A stretch of DNA of 48,741 nt from Nitrospirota bacterium (GTDB lineage: Bacteria; Nitrospirota; Leptospirillia; Leptospirillales; Leptospirillaceae): the NCBI GenBank assembly GCA_023481175.1, contig JAMCWM010000035.1, forward strand, positions 1 through 48,741. Direction: 5' to 3'. Position numbers and translations under genes: made by a program. Below the pieces are notes generated by a model. It searched no databases. It was given only the letters and a program-made list of their open reading frames with translations, and was not told the DNA's origin. Shown here one piece after another: positions 8,825 through 18,776 of this stretch. How positions within the stretch are numbered: position 1 is the stretch's first letter; every line of letters starts with the position of its first letter.

Positions 8825-9994
8825 TTACCGGCCCGGCAGTTCCGTGCCGCGATTCATGATCTCGATGTAGTCCGCGTAGCTGAACAGGCGGTTGCGCTTC
8901 CGGGTGGTCAGTTCCTTTACAATGCCCAGCTGTTTCAGATGGCAAAGCGCCTTGTTGACCGTGGCCGGAGTGATGCCGGTCTTCTCCACCAGCGAGCCCG
9001 AGGTGGCAATAGGGTGCTCCATCAGTGCCCGGTGGACCTGCAGGGTGGAGGCCGCCGCCCGGCCGAGGCCGGCGATCTTGTCGCGGTCATGATTCGACAG
9101 GTCGAGAAGCTGCTGCGCGATTTCCAGCGCCTGGGTGGCAGTGACGGTGACCGCTTCGGCAAAGAAGTCGAGCCAGGTTTCCCAGTCGCCGGTCAGGCGC
9201 ACGCTGTTGAGCAGCTCGTAGTAATACTGGCGGTGCGTCTTGAAGTAGAGGCTGAGGTAGAGCATCGGCTCTCGCAGCACCTTCTGTTCGCACAGCAGCA
9301 GTGTGATCAGCAGACGCCCTAGACGGCCGTTACCGTCCAGAAACGGGTGGATAGTCTCGAACTGCACATGGGCCAGCGCTGCCTTGAGCAGCAGCGGGGT
9401 CGGCTCCGGCTGGTCGTGCAGGAAGAGCTCCAGCTGGCTCATGCACTCCGGCACCTCTTCGGCCGGAGGCGGAACGAAGGCCGCGTTGCCCGGCCGGGTG
9501 CCTCCGATCCAGTTCTGGCTGCGCCGGAACTCACCCGGTGCTTGATTGCTTCCCCGGCCCTGGGTCAACAACACTCCATGGATCTCCCTGAACAGCCGCA
9601 GCGACAGCGGCAGTCCTTTCTCCAGCAGGCGCAACCCATGGTCGAGGGCCGCGACATAGTTGCTGACTTCCCGTACGTCATCCAGTGGCACGCCGGGCTC
9701 CTGGTCCAGCTCGAACAATAGCAGGTCGGACAGTGACGACTGTGTCCCCTCGATCATGGAAGAGAGCACTGCCTCCTTTCGCACGTACATGTAGAGGAAC
9801 AGCGAGGTGTCCGGCAACAGGGTCGAGACGCTGTCCAGCCGCCCAAGCGCCAGGTGCGCCTGATCGAACTTGATTCGCAGCTCCGGCGTCCAGTTGATGG
9901 GAGGACGCGGCGGCAGCGGCGCGGGCACAAAGGCCTGGGCCTTCTCACCTACCGTCGATATGGTCACGTATCTGCCTTGGAGTTCTCGCTTCAT
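8825..9994 (-). CDS. Fic-domain protein (class II) with C-terminal winged helix
   Basis: 389 residues. The catalytic Fic loop HPFLDGNGRLGR (216-227) matches HxFx(D/E)GNGRxxR, so AMP transfer (or another phosphoryl-type transfer) to a protein hydroxyl is expected. An inhibitory helix motif SSMIEG (78-83) lies before the Fic core, which makes it class II: the glutamate blocks productive ATP binding. The last 70 residues (SLVEKTGITPATVNKALCHLKQLG) form a winged helix able to bind DNA. The third-position GCC/CGC bias and smooth CDS differ from the GGA/CGG-rich style of the neighbours, suggesting later arrival. No partner gene is adjacent. The upstream TAAAATAA repeats are plausible operator sites for its own winged helix. 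Confidence 0.92.
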   Translation of the reverse strand: MKRELQGRYVTISTVGEKAQAFVPAPLPPRPPINWTPELRIKFDQAHLALGRLDSVSTLLPDTSLFLYMYVRKEAVLSSMIEGTQSSLSDLLLFELDQEPGVPLDDVREVSNYVAALDHGLRLLEKGLPLSLRLFREIHGVLLTQGRGSNQAPGEFRRSQNWIGGTRPGNAAFVPPPAEEVPECMSQLELFLHDQPEPTPLLLKAALAHVQFETIHPFLDGNGRLGRLLITLLLCEQKVLREPMLYLSLYFKTHRQYYYELLNSVRLTGDWETWLDFFAEAVTVTATQALEIAQQLLDLSNHDRDKIAGLGRAAASTLQVHRALMEHPIATSGSLVEKTGITPATVNKALCHLKQLGIVKELTTRKRNRLFSYADYIEIMNRGTELPGR

Positions 9995-10008
9995 TCGCCT
10001 GCCTTGAA

Positions 10009-10058
10009 CCTAAAATAACATTTTCTTTTATTTTAATTTATTTGATATCCTAAAATAA
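10009..10058. promoter_or_regulatory. Triple TAAAATAA motif upstream of the Fic gene (probable operator)
   Basis: TAAAATAA occurs at 10011-10018, as its inverse TTATTTTA at 10028-10035, and again directly at 10051-10058. The outer two share the longer form CCTAAAATAA. They lie 17-65 bp upstream of the Fic start in an AT-rich island. The layout suits binding by a winged-helix regulator, most simply the Fic protein itself. This is inference from spacing only. Confidence 0.5.
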
Positions 10059-10202
10059 AGCACCAAGAAAGAAAAATCAAACGGATTTTCCGGTTGGCCG
10101 TTCCGATTTCCTCGACGAGCGTTCGTGCTGAATCATCATATAACCAATCTTTTGGTGAACGAACGATGAGTCTTATTTATGTCAACGCCGGTCCATGACG
10201 TC

Positions 10203-10230
10203 AAAAAAAAGGGGGGCTCGAAAGCCCCCC
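10203..10230 (-). terminator. Intrinsic terminator of icd
   Basis: A perfect 8-bp GC stem (GGGGGGCT/AGCCCCCC, 10211-10230) with a 4-nt loop is followed on the minus strand by eight T residues (10203-10210). It lies 35 bp after the icd stop. The plus-strand side has only four T residues, so it works mainly leftward. Confidence 0.92.
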
Positions 10231-10264
10231 TTTTCCGTTTCCGGTTTTCTTGCAAGATTCCGTC

Positions 10265-11515
<1,251 letters not shown>

Positions 11516-12088
11516 GGAATTCCCTCCTCGGTGAATGGAATGGTGGCCGGAGTTTCCCGCGCATGCCGGGGCATGGCCTGGAAAATCCCGCATTTATTGT
11601 GAAGAGTGCCTTTGGAAGAAGATCGAGGGAGGATGGAAAACCCATCGATTCGCCGTTGATCGAGAGGCCTTCTCTTCATGACCCCCGTCATTCTGCCGCC
11701 AGTGTCCCCGACCTCATTGTCAGGATGGCAGAATGCGGGCCATTGTGAGGGACAGACAAGAATCTCGCCGTGCGAAAAATGAATAAAATGACGAGCGGAT
11801 TCACTCTGTCCAATAAAAAACTCTGCCATTATACCTTTGGGAAATGGATTTTTGCAAGGGGGCCGACTGTGCGTTTTGGCACTCATTTTTGATTCCGATA
11901 ATTGTTCTCATCGATCCGTTTCTGGCGGAGGAAATCAGGAACGGACGGCGGGAAGAACGGGATCACTCCCCCGTAAAGGCTGGCGGAAATGAAGGGGGCA
12001 TCGGAGGGCTTTGAAACGGGAATTTTTAATTCATGGATATTTGTATTCTGGCACCGCCCTTGCTTTTCCCTCCGTCAGGAGGGACATC
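11516..12088. other. 573-bp intergenic region between icd and the T4SS operon
   Basis: The two flanking genes diverge, so promoters for both should lie here. AT-rich patches occur around 11760-11830 but I found no clear -35/-10 pair. Open frames in it are low-complexity or overlap icd and lack ribosome sites. No RNA gene or repeat was recognised. GGAGG at about 12078-12083 serves the first T4SS gene. Confidence 0.5.
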
Positions 12089-12355
12089 ATGCCGCATGCC
12101 GAACTGATCAACATCTTTGTCGACAACTTCGGGGAAAATCCCCTGATCACCGAGTTTGCAAACAACGTCGCCAATTTCGTCGTCTATGGACTGGGGGCGT
12201 TTCTCTTTATCCTCGGGATGGCCCGGGCGGGATTTGCCATGAAGAGCCACGACGCCGACGGGATCCGCCAGGGCGTCATGACGGTGGCGGGAGGAGCCCT
12301 CGTCCTCATGTCCAAGGCGATCTGGGACACGCTCACCGTCTGGGCCGGACTCTGA
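12089..12355 (+). CDS. VirB2/TrbC-like pilin-type small membrane protein of the T4SS
   Basis: 88 residues with two hydrophobic helices, FVVYGLGAFLFILGMARAGF (about 31-50) and VMTVAGGALVLMSKAIWDTL (63-82), joined by a short charged loop. This is the size and hairpin shape of VirB2/TrbC pilins. The start ATG 12089 has GGAGGGACATC directly upstream; a longer frame from 12011 has no such site. It is the first gene of an operon that follows virB order, and its stop overlaps the next start (TGATG). No signal peptide is visible, unlike most VirB2 proteins, so the function is inferred from size and position. Confidence 0.65.
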   Translation: MPHAELINIFVDNFGENPLITEFANNVANFVVYGLGAFLFILGMARAGFAMKSHDADGIRQGVMTVAGGALVLMSKAIWDTLTVWAGL

Positions 12356-12597
12356 TGGCCTCCTACCGCCACCTTCTGCGGACGCCCCTTCTGGGGCGCT
12401 TTCTCGTCCCGTGGGACCTTCTCCTGCCCGGCTTCTGGATCCTTGCGGGGTTCCTCTTCGGGATCAATCTGGTCTTTCTTCTCTTCTTCCTGGCCCTCTC
12501 TCTTCTGGGGCTGTTCTGGATCCGGAAAACGGGGGAGGGGACGATCCGGGGCCGCCTTCTCTACCATCTCCGGGACAAGATCCATCGTGTGGGGTAG
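12355..12597 (+). CDS. VirB3/TraL-like T4SS inner-membrane protein
   Basis: 80 residues: a short basic N-terminus (ASYRHLLRTPLLGRF), two closely spaced hydrophobic helices within LLLPGFWILAGFLFGINLVFLLFFLALSLLGLFW (listed here as one hydrophobic block, about 23-56) and a basic end. VirB3 proteins have this size and topology and lie just before virB4, as here. The ATG overlaps the stop of the previous gene by one base. Twenty-two bases separate it from the GTG of the VirB4-like ATPase. VirB3 normally anchors VirB4 to the membrane. Primary sequence similarity is weak; topology and position carry the call. Confidence 0.6.
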   Translation: MASYRHLLRTPLLGRFLVPWDLLLPGFWILAGFLFGINLVFLLFFLALSLLGLFWIRKTGEGTIRGRLLYHLRDKIHRVG

Positions 12598-12619
12598 GGG
12601 AGGGAAAAAGGAGGAAGGG

Positions 12620-15097
12620 GTGCATCGTCTCTTCGATCTCGCCCGCCTTTCCGGGACGACCCTGGTTGGCCACAGCGGCCGTCTGGGCCGGATCCTCTTC
12701 CTGTCCGGGGTGAACATGTTTCCCCTCGACGAGGAGGAGGCGGCCCAGGTCTACCGGGGCCTCGTGACCCTCCTCGCCCATCTGCCGGAGGGCTTCGGCC
12801 TCCAGTTCCGGGTGGAGGTCCGCCACGGGAGACCGGGCGAGACCCCCGGTCTCGTTCCCGGCACCGTCCCCGATCCCGACGAGGTCTTTCCGTCCTTCGG
12901 GGAGGAGGATCCCCTGGGGCATCTGGCCCGGGACAGGCGGCGGGACTTCCGGGAGCGTCCCGCCCGGCGCCGGAGGATTGTCCTGACGATCGTGGGGCAT
13001 CCCGACCATGAAAAGGCGCGCCTCCGTCCCTCCGTCCTCCCCCGCGGCAGTCACGCCCCCTCCTCCCGGGAGAAGGAGGAGGAGCCGGGCCGTTCCGCCC
13101 GGAGGCTCCGGGAAATCCGGGAGGTCGAGGAGGTCCTTCTGGCCCTTCTTCCGGGGGCCGGCATGGAGGGCGTCCGCCCCTCCGAGGAAGAGGTCCTGCG
13201 CCATCTGGCCGAACGGGCGAATCCGGGTCTCTTCGTCATGGAGCCCTTCCGTCCGGACCGCCGGGGGGCGATCGCCCCCCTCTTTCAGACGACCTTCCAG
13301 GAGTTCCCCGGCGAACTCCGGGCCTTCCGTCCGGACGGGACGGTCCTCCGGGGACGTTTCCATGCCCTCCGCCAGCTACCCGCCCGCTTCCACAGGGAGA
13401 CCCTCGCCCCCATTCTCGAAGGGCCGGACTTCGACTGCGACCTGACCCTGAATCTCTTCAAGCCCGACCGGTCGCTCGTCAGCCGGTCGGTCCAGTCGAC
13501 CGCGACCGTCAACCGCTTCCTGACCCTTCTTCTTCCCGGAAAATCCTACCGCCTCGAATCGGTCATCTCCGGACAGGAGGACTTTCTCCGGGACCTCCAC
13601 GAGGGGCCGGAGGAGGAAAGCCGGCCCCTCGTGGCCAACCTGACCGTGGGCTACTGGCACCCGGAGCGGAGAGTCCTGGCGGAGCAGGGGATGCAGACGG
13701 TCCGGAGCTTCGGGGAGGCCGACGGGGCGCTTTGCGCCGTCGAACCCTTCCGGCAGTGGCCGCTCTTCCGGAGCCAGTTCCCCCTCGACGGAGACGCCAA
13801 CGACCGGTGGGAGGTTCTGACCGCCACCCAGGCAGCCCGCTTCATCCCGGTCTGGGACCGCTTCCCGGACCAGGCGACCCCGTGGTTCCTCGCGAAGAAC
13901 CATCGCCAGGAAATCCTGGGACTCGACCTCTGGAGCCGGGAGCTTCCCAACGCGAACGGCCTGGTGATCGGCCGGTCTGGGTCGGGAAAGTCCTTCGGGG
14001 TGAAGCTCCTTCTCTCCCAGTACCTCCTGGCCGATCCTTCCCACCAGACCATCATCGTGGAAAACGGCGGGGACTTCGAGCGGCTCGCGGGTTTTCTGGG
14101 GGGAGACTACGTCCGGATCGACCTCTCGGGGAGCTTCTCCCTCAATCCCTTTCCTCTCCGGGCCGACCTCGTGGGGGAAAACGGGCAGTACGATCCGGAC
14201 TGGACGGGATTTCTCGTGGCCCTCCTCGAAACCTTCCTCATCACCGCCCATCCCGTCCTCCCGCTCCATAGGAGCATCCTGGCCCAGTGTCTGGGGGATC
14301 TCTACGACCGCCTCCCCGACCCCGGGAGCCGACCTTGTCTGACCGATCTGGTCCGGACCCTGTTCGCTTTCCGGGGCCGGGACGCCGAAGACGAGGAGGC
14401 CTCGCTGAGAATGGCCAAGACCCTCGAGGCCTGGGCCACCGGACTCTATGCCCCTCTCTTCAACAATCCGGCGGGTTTCGCCCCGTCCTCCCGGATCCTG
14501 GCCTTCGACCTCTCGGGCCTCGATCGCCAGGAGGCCCTCCGGGGCATCGTCTTCGCCTTCATTGCCGGCCTCTCCCTGGAGCGACTCTTCCGTGAGAAGA
14601 ACCGGCGGCTCTACTTCGTCTACGACGAGGCCCACCGTCTCATGACCCAGTTCAAGGGAACGGGCTTCCTCGAGCACCTGTACCGCACCGCGAGAAAGTT
14701 CGGAGGCGGGGTGATCGCCATGAGCCAGTCCCCCGAGGACTGGCTCACGGAGGGACGGGAAGGGGGGATCCTGGGCAACTCCTCCTGGAAGTGGATCTTC
14801 CCCTGTTCGGTCCTTCCGGAGACCTACCGCCGGATCGGGCTCTCCGACCGGGAAATCGCCATCATCGACTCCCTCGAGTCGGTCCGGGGGGAGTATGCCG
14901 AGTGCTACATGACGATGGGAACGCGACGCGGGGTCCTGAGGCTCGAACCTTCGCCCCTCGAATACGCGATCGCCGCCCGCTCGCCCGAGGAGGACCGGAG
15001 GATCGACCGGATCCGGGCGGAGTCGGGATCCCTTTCCGAGGCTCTTTTGAAGCTGGCCGGCCAGCGCTGGGAGGAGCGATGGTCCGACGAGGGGTAG
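12620..15097 (+). CDS. VirB4/TraC-family T4SS ATPase
   Basis: 825 residues from GTG 12620, which has AGGAGG five bases upstream; an ATG-led extension has no ribosome site. The N-terminal half is the VirB4 membrane-associated domain. The C-terminal RecA-like ATPase has Walker A GRSGSGKS (451-458), the phosphate-sensing region IIVENGGDFERLA, Walker B LYFVYDEAH (about 664-672) and MSQSPEDWL, a conserved VirB4/TraC motif. The protein energises pilus assembly and substrate passage at the inner membrane. It overlaps the next gene by 19 bp. This is the best recognised gene of the operon and identifies it as a T4SS. Confidence 0.9.
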   Translation: MHRLFDLARLSGTTLVGHSGRLGRILFLSGVNMFPLDEEEAAQVYRGLVTLLAHLPEGFGLQFRVEVRHGRPGETPGLVPGTVPDPDEVFPSFGEEDPLGHLARDRRRDFRERPARRRRIVLTIVGHPDHEKARLRPSVLPRGSHAPSSREKEEEPGRSARRLREIREVEEVLLALLPGAGMEGVRPSEEEVLRHLAERANPGLFVMEPFRPDRRGAIAPLFQTTFQEFPGELRAFRPDGTVLRGRFHALRQLPARFHRETLAPILEGPDFDCDLTLNLFKPDRSLVSRSVQSTATVNRFLTLLLPGKSYRLESVISGQEDFLRDLHEGPEEESRPLVANLTVGYWHPERRVLAEQGMQTVRSFGEADGALCAVEPFRQWPLFRSQFPLDGDANDRWEVLTATQAARFIPVWDRFPDQATPWFLAKNHRQEILGLDLWSRELPNANGLVIGRSGSGKSFGVKLLLSQYLLADPSHQTIIVENGGDFERLAGFLGGDYVRIDLSGSFSLNPFPLRADLVGENGQYDPDWTGFLVALLETFLITAHPVLPLHRSILAQCLGDLYDRLPDPGSRPCLTDLVRTLFAFRGRDAEDEEASLRMAKTLEAWATGLYAPLFNNPAGFAPSSRILAFDLSGLDRQEALRGIVFAFIAGLSLERLFREKNRRLYFVYDEAHRLMTQFKGTGFLEHLYRTARKFGGGVIAMSQSPEDWLTEGREGGILGNSSWKWIFPCSVLPETYRRIGLSDREIAIIDSLESVRGEYAECYMTMGTRRGVLRLEPSPLEYAIAARSPEEDRRIDRIRAESGSLSEALLKLAGQRWEERWSDEG

Positions 15098-15675
15098 GGG
15101 CCGGGATTCCCGGGATCCTGATATTTCTGCTGTCCTTCCCCGGACATTCCTTTGCCGGCGTCCTTCCCGGTCCGGATACGGTGATCGAGTCCCGGATCCT
15201 CTGGGTCGAAAGCCAGATGCGTCTTTCCATGAGCCGCTTCCACCATCTCTTTCTCCAGAAGAACGAGGGGGCGGACTTCTACAGCAACCCCGTCCTTCCG
15301 CCCGTCCCGCTTCCCGCTCCCCCCTCTCCGGTGACCGGCACCGGCGTCTCCGGCGTCGCGCAGTCGGCCGCCGAGGGGATGGGACAGGCCTTGGGCGCCC
15401 TTCCCGCTGTCCAGGGGGAGCTGGACAGCGGAGCCGGCGTCCACGACCTCGCCTACAAGGCCAGTCCCGAAGGGGCCCTGCGCCTCGGGGCCGACATGGA
15501 GGGACGGATGTTCCAGACGCTGGTCAATATCCACCAGGACCTCCTCTACCTCCTGAAGGTCCAGTCCTCCCGCTCCGGTCTCAAGGGAGAGATCCTCGAC
15601 CGGTCGCATGCCGAGAATCTCCGGGACCAGGAAATCCTGAAGATCGATCTTCCCCAGTGGATCATGGTCCGGTGA
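15079..15675 (+). CDS. Secreted T4SS component in VirB5 position
   Basis: 198 residues from ATG 15079, preceded by GGAGGAGC and lying inside the end of the VirB4-like gene. A signal peptide is clear: basic MVRRGVG, hydrophobic IPGILIFLLSFPG, then SFAG as a likely cleavage zone. The mature protein has a helical start (ESRILWVESQMRLSMSRFHHLFL), a Pro-rich linker near 80 and a helical end. VirB5 proteins are exported, helical and minor pilus parts, and in virB operons their gene lies between virB4 and virB6, as here. I do not recognise the sequence itself; the VirB5 role is from position and export only. Confidence 0.6.
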   Translation: MVRRGVGAGIPGILIFLLSFPGHSFAGVLPGPDTVIESRILWVESQMRLSMSRFHHLFLQKNEGADFYSNPVLPPVPLPAPPSPVTGTGVSGVAQSAAEGMGQALGALPAVQGELDSGAGVHDLAYKASPEGALRLGADMEGRMFQTLVNIHQDLLYLLKVQSSRSGLKGEILDRSHAENLRDQEILKIDLPQWIMVR

Positions 15676-15688
15676 GGGGGGAGACGGC

Positions 15689-16939
15689 GTGACCTGTCCC
15701 TCCGCCCAGGGCATCCTGGTCTTCCAGGATTCGGCCACCATTCCCTGCGTCCTGCTTCCCGTCCGCCAGCAGATGGCCGGGCTGACCCGGGTCCTCCTCT
15801 TCGTAAGCCTTCCCCTGGCGATCCTCGTCCTCGGATTCAAGATGCGGGGCGGGGAACGGGTCTTCGGGGATCTCCTGAAGATCCTCCTGGTCTTCATGGG
15901 GCTTGCCGGCTACGACTCCTGGTTCACCGACGGGGTGACGGTGGTGGGGGCGGTGGCGCAAAGCCTCTATCCCAGCGCCCTGGTCCTGGCCTTCTACGAA
16001 AAGATCTGGCAATCCTCCCTGATTCCCGGCTCGATCGGCTCCTTCGTGAGCTTTCTCTCCGACCCCATGGGGATCCTCTACCTGGTGCTTTTGGACGGAC
16101 TCAAGGTGATCGTGCTGGCCTTCTCCCTGGTCCGGTACGCCCTCCTGGCCTTCCTGTACATCGTGGGACCCCTTCTTTTTGCCGCGGCCATCATCCCGGG
16201 GCTCTTCTTCCTGGTGGGACAGTGGGCGCGGAACACCCTCGAAATCAGCCTCTGGCTCCTCTTCCACAACCTCCTGATCGGGATCTTTTCCGCCATCAAC
16301 CTCGCCCAGGCCCTGGCGACCGGGCCGGTGTCGACGACCCTCGTCAACCGGGTCCTGGAGATCGGGATCCTTCTCGTGCTCGTGCTGATGATCCTCTTCG
16401 TCCCGATCCTGACCCATCTTCTTCTGGACCGCTCCTACGAGGGCATCGGCTCCTTCGTCGGCCCCCAGGCCGAGGCCCTCGGGCGGAGCCTCTGGCACAA
16501 CATGGTGTCGAAGCCGCTCCTGAAGGGGGAGCTTCCCTTCGGGATGGGGGAGTTCAAGGCGGGGACCACCACCAAGGACCTGGGGCAGGGACGCCGGGTC
16601 TACCGCAAGAGACAGCTCCGCCTGGGGCCCATGGACTTCACCTCCATGGTCTGGCAGCGGGAGGCCAAGAAAAAGGAGCCGGCCGGAAAGGGGGCGGAGG
16701 AGGCCGGAAAGACTCCGCCCGAGACGAAAAGGAAAACCACGGCAAGAACGACATCGGCCCGGACCCGGAAGACGGCCGGAACAGCCCGGAAATCCTCTGC
16801 CGCCCCCGCGAAGGCGCGCCGGAAAGTTTCCGAAAAGGGGACGGTCGGGGAGACGGTCCCTTCCGCACCCCGTTCCCGGAAGGGGCGGGGGAAGGGCTCC
16901 GCCTCTTCCGGACCGGACAGGGAAGGGAATGAAGGATGA
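15689..16939 (+). CDS. VirB6/TrbL-like polytopic T4SS protein with long basic tail
   Basis: 416 residues, start GTG 15689 after GGGGGGAG. About six hydrophobic helices fill residues 30-255 (VLLFVSLPLAILVLGF, LLKILLVFMGLAGY, YALLAFLYIVGPLLFAAAII, ILLVLVLMILFVPI), which fits VirB6/TrbL, the inner-membrane channel component. From about residue 315 to the end the protein is a soluble tail very rich in Lys, Arg, Ala, Thr, Ser and Pro (KRKTTARTTSARTRKTAG, APAKARRKVSEKG). VirB6 proteins do not usually end this way. The stop overlaps the next start as ATGA, leaving no room for a virB7 lipoprotein gene. Confidence 0.75.
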   Translation: MTCPSAQGILVFQDSATIPCVLLPVRQQMAGLTRVLLFVSLPLAILVLGFKMRGGERVFGDLLKILLVFMGLAGYDSWFTDGVTVVGAVAQSLYPSALVLAFYEKIWQSSLIPGSIGSFVSFLSDPMGILYLVLLDGLKVIVLAFSLVRYALLAFLYIVGPLLFAAAIIPGLFFLVGQWARNTLEISLWLLFHNLLIGIFSAINLAQALATGPVSTTLVNRVLEIGILLVLVLMILFVPILTHLLLDRSYEGIGSFVGPQAEALGRSLWHNMVSKPLLKGELPFGMGEFKAGTTTKDLGQGRRVYRKRQLRLGPMDFTSMVWQREAKKKEPAGKGAEEAGKTPPETKRKTTARTTSARTRKTAGTARKSSAAPAKARRKVSEKGTVGETVPSAPRSRKGRGKGSASSGPDREGNEG

Positions 16940-17622
16940 CGGAATTTCAGGAACCGGACGAGGGGGAGGGAGAGCGCCCGCTTGGGGTGATCCCCTCCTA
17001 TACGATATCCCGGGAGGAGGTGGCGCAAGGGTTCCGGTCGATGCGCCGGATCCTCTGGGGGGTGGTCTTCCTGATGGCCGTCAACGTGGGGGCGACCCTC
17101 CTCCTCTCGGGAGACCGCTCCGTCATCGTCGCCCTTTCCTCCGACGGCCACATGCAGCTCCTCTCCCGGATCTCCGACACCGTCTACCGGAAGAATCTCG
17201 ACCGGATCCTCCGGACCTTCGCGACGGACTTCCTCGCCAACCTGACCGCCTACGACTCCTTCGAGGTCTCCTACCGGTTCGAAAAGGCCCTGTCGGTCAT
17301 GACTCCGGAGCTCCGCCTCCGGACGAAGCGCGAGATCGTGGCCCAGAACCTGGTCGAAACCGTCCGCAAGGCCCGGATCCATACCGCGCTTGTCATCAGG
17401 AATTTCTCCCTTCACCGCGTGGCAAGCGGGGTCTGGTCGGTCGACCTGTCGGGGGAGCGGACGACGACCGTCTACGGGCAGGAGGCCGGCCGGACCCAGG
17501 GCTTTGCCGGCCGCCTTCTCGTCCGGAAGGGCGGGGCGACGGTCTTCAATCCGTACGGCCTCTGGGTCGAAAATTTTCAGGAACGCCCGCTTGAGGCCCC
17601 GTCCGCGGGGAGCCGTCCATGA
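16936..17622 (+). CDS. VirB8/TraE-like T4SS assembly protein
   Basis: 228 residues: a short cytoplasmic N-terminus, one membrane helix (ILWGVVFLMAVNVGATLLL, about 38-56) and a periplasmic domain. The periplasmic part (TYDS-type conserved core around FATDFLANLTAYDSF, then IRNFSLHRV..GVWSVDLSGE and a final FNPYGLWVENF) resembles the TraE family, the F-type counterpart of VirB8. It would nucleate the core complex in the inner membrane. ATGA overlaps on both sides tie it to the VirB6- and VirB9-like genes. VirB8 and TraE share topology, so I give both names. Confidence 0.75.
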   Translation: MTEFQEPDEGEGERPLGVIPSYTISREEVAQGFRSMRRILWGVVFLMAVNVGATLLLSGDRSVIVALSSDGHMQLLSRISDTVYRKNLDRILRTFATDFLANLTAYDSFEVSYRFEKALSVMTPELRLRTKREIVAQNLVETVRKARIHTALVIRNFSLHRVASGVWSVDLSGERTTTVYGQEAGRTQGFAGRLLVRKGGATVFNPYGLWVENFQERPLEAPSAGSRP

Positions 17623-18776
17623 TGAACCGGACCTTCTGGGCGGGCTTCGGCATGGCCGTGATCGTCATCCTTCTCCCCGTCCTCTTTCTGATCGACGCCC
17701 GCTCCTCCGTCGACCGCCGGTCCCCGGCCAGGAGCGAGGAGACGTCCGCCGCGCCCGCTCCGCTTCCGGCCGCGCCTGCGGTCTCCCTCCCGCCTCTTCC
17801 GGAAGGCCGCCCTCCGGCGCTCTCTCCCCCCCCTTCCGCCCCGGTCTCTCCCGCCCCCATGGCCTCCCTCTCTCCCCGGGAGATGGAGCATCCCGAGATC
17901 GTTTTCAGCCCCGAACGGATCCGGCGGAGCCTCGCCCGCGATCCCCGGAGGCGGGCTCCCGCCCGCCGGCCTTTCCGGGAGCATTCGGGGATCCGGACCA
18001 TCGTCTACGATCCGGCCCATGTCACGACTGTCCGGACCGCCGTCTCCCATGTGACCCTCATCGACCTTCCCGAGGAGGCGAAGGAGGTCTACCTGGGAGA
18101 CGCCAAACTCTTCCAGGCGGAGGTCTTCGGCTCCCGCGTCAAGGTCAAGCCCATCACCTGGGATCCCAGCACCACCACCAACATGATTGTCTACACCCTC
18201 CACCGCCAGTTCGCCTTCCGTCTCCGGGTGGTTCCCGAGGGGGAGGAGGACGACCTCCTCACCTTCTACCTTCCCTCCAGCGAAACGGTCGTCAACCTGA
18301 CCCCTCTCCGCCAGAAGATGGAGAAGGATCTCGCCCTCCGGGAACAGGACGATCTCCGGAAGAAGGCCCTGGAGACCCTCCGGACGGCGGGGGCCTCCGA
18401 GCCGGTGGGGGTCTGGTCGGAAAAGGACGGCATCCGGGCGGAGTTTTTGGGATTTTCAAGCCTCGGCAAGGACCGGTATGCCCTTTTCGAAGTCACGAAC
18501 GGGACAAACCATCCCGTCCGGCTTTCGGGGATCCGGCTTCGCCTCTTCCGGAGCTCCCTCTTCTGGGAGGGGCGGCGGGAGTGGATCGACGGGGAGGACT
18601 GGAGCCGGGGATTCCGCCTCGAGGTTCCGGCCCGCGGGAGGAGCCGGGCCCTTCTTCCGGCCGACCCTCCTCCGCTTGCCTCCTCCCGCGAGGGGTACCT
18701 GGCCGAGCTCCGGGTCGAGGGGGAGCCGGGAGGACGGCAGATCTTTCGGCTCGAGGCCAGGGGAGGGCGGCGATGA
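17619..18776 (+). CDS. VirB9/TraK-like outer core component of the T4SS
   Basis: 385 residues with an N-terminal hydrophobic segment (TFWAGFGMAVIVILLPVLFLI) that acts as a signal or anchor, a Pro/Ala/Ser-rich linker (about 35-95) and a VirB9/CagX-type beta domain: VTTVRTAVSHVTLIDLPEEA near 130, then VKVKPITWDPSTTTNMIVYT and FAFRLRVVPEGEEDD. The C-terminal domain after 270 is a second beta-rich unit. VirB9 forms the outer-membrane core ring with VirB7 and VirB10. Translation is coupled to the genes on both sides by ATGA overlaps. A tandem ATG ATG offers starts at 17619 or 17622. Confidence 0.75.
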   Translation: MMNRTFWAGFGMAVIVILLPVLFLIDARSSVDRRSPARSEETSAAPAPLPAAPAVSLPPLPEGRPPALSPPPSAPVSPAPMASLSPREMEHPEIVFSPERIRRSLARDPRRRAPARRPFREHSGIRTIVYDPAHVTTVRTAVSHVTLIDLPEEAKEVYLGDAKLFQAEVFGSRVKVKPITWDPSTTTNMIVYTLHRQFAFRLRVVPEGEEDDLLTFYLPSSETVVNLTPLRQKMEKDLALREQDDLRKKALETLRTAGASEPVGVWSEKDGIRAEFLGFSSLGKDRYALFEVTNGTNHPVRLSGIRLRLFRSSLFWEGRREWIDGEDWSRGFRLEVPARGRSRALLPADPPPLASSREGYLAELRVEGEPGGRQIFRLEARGGRR

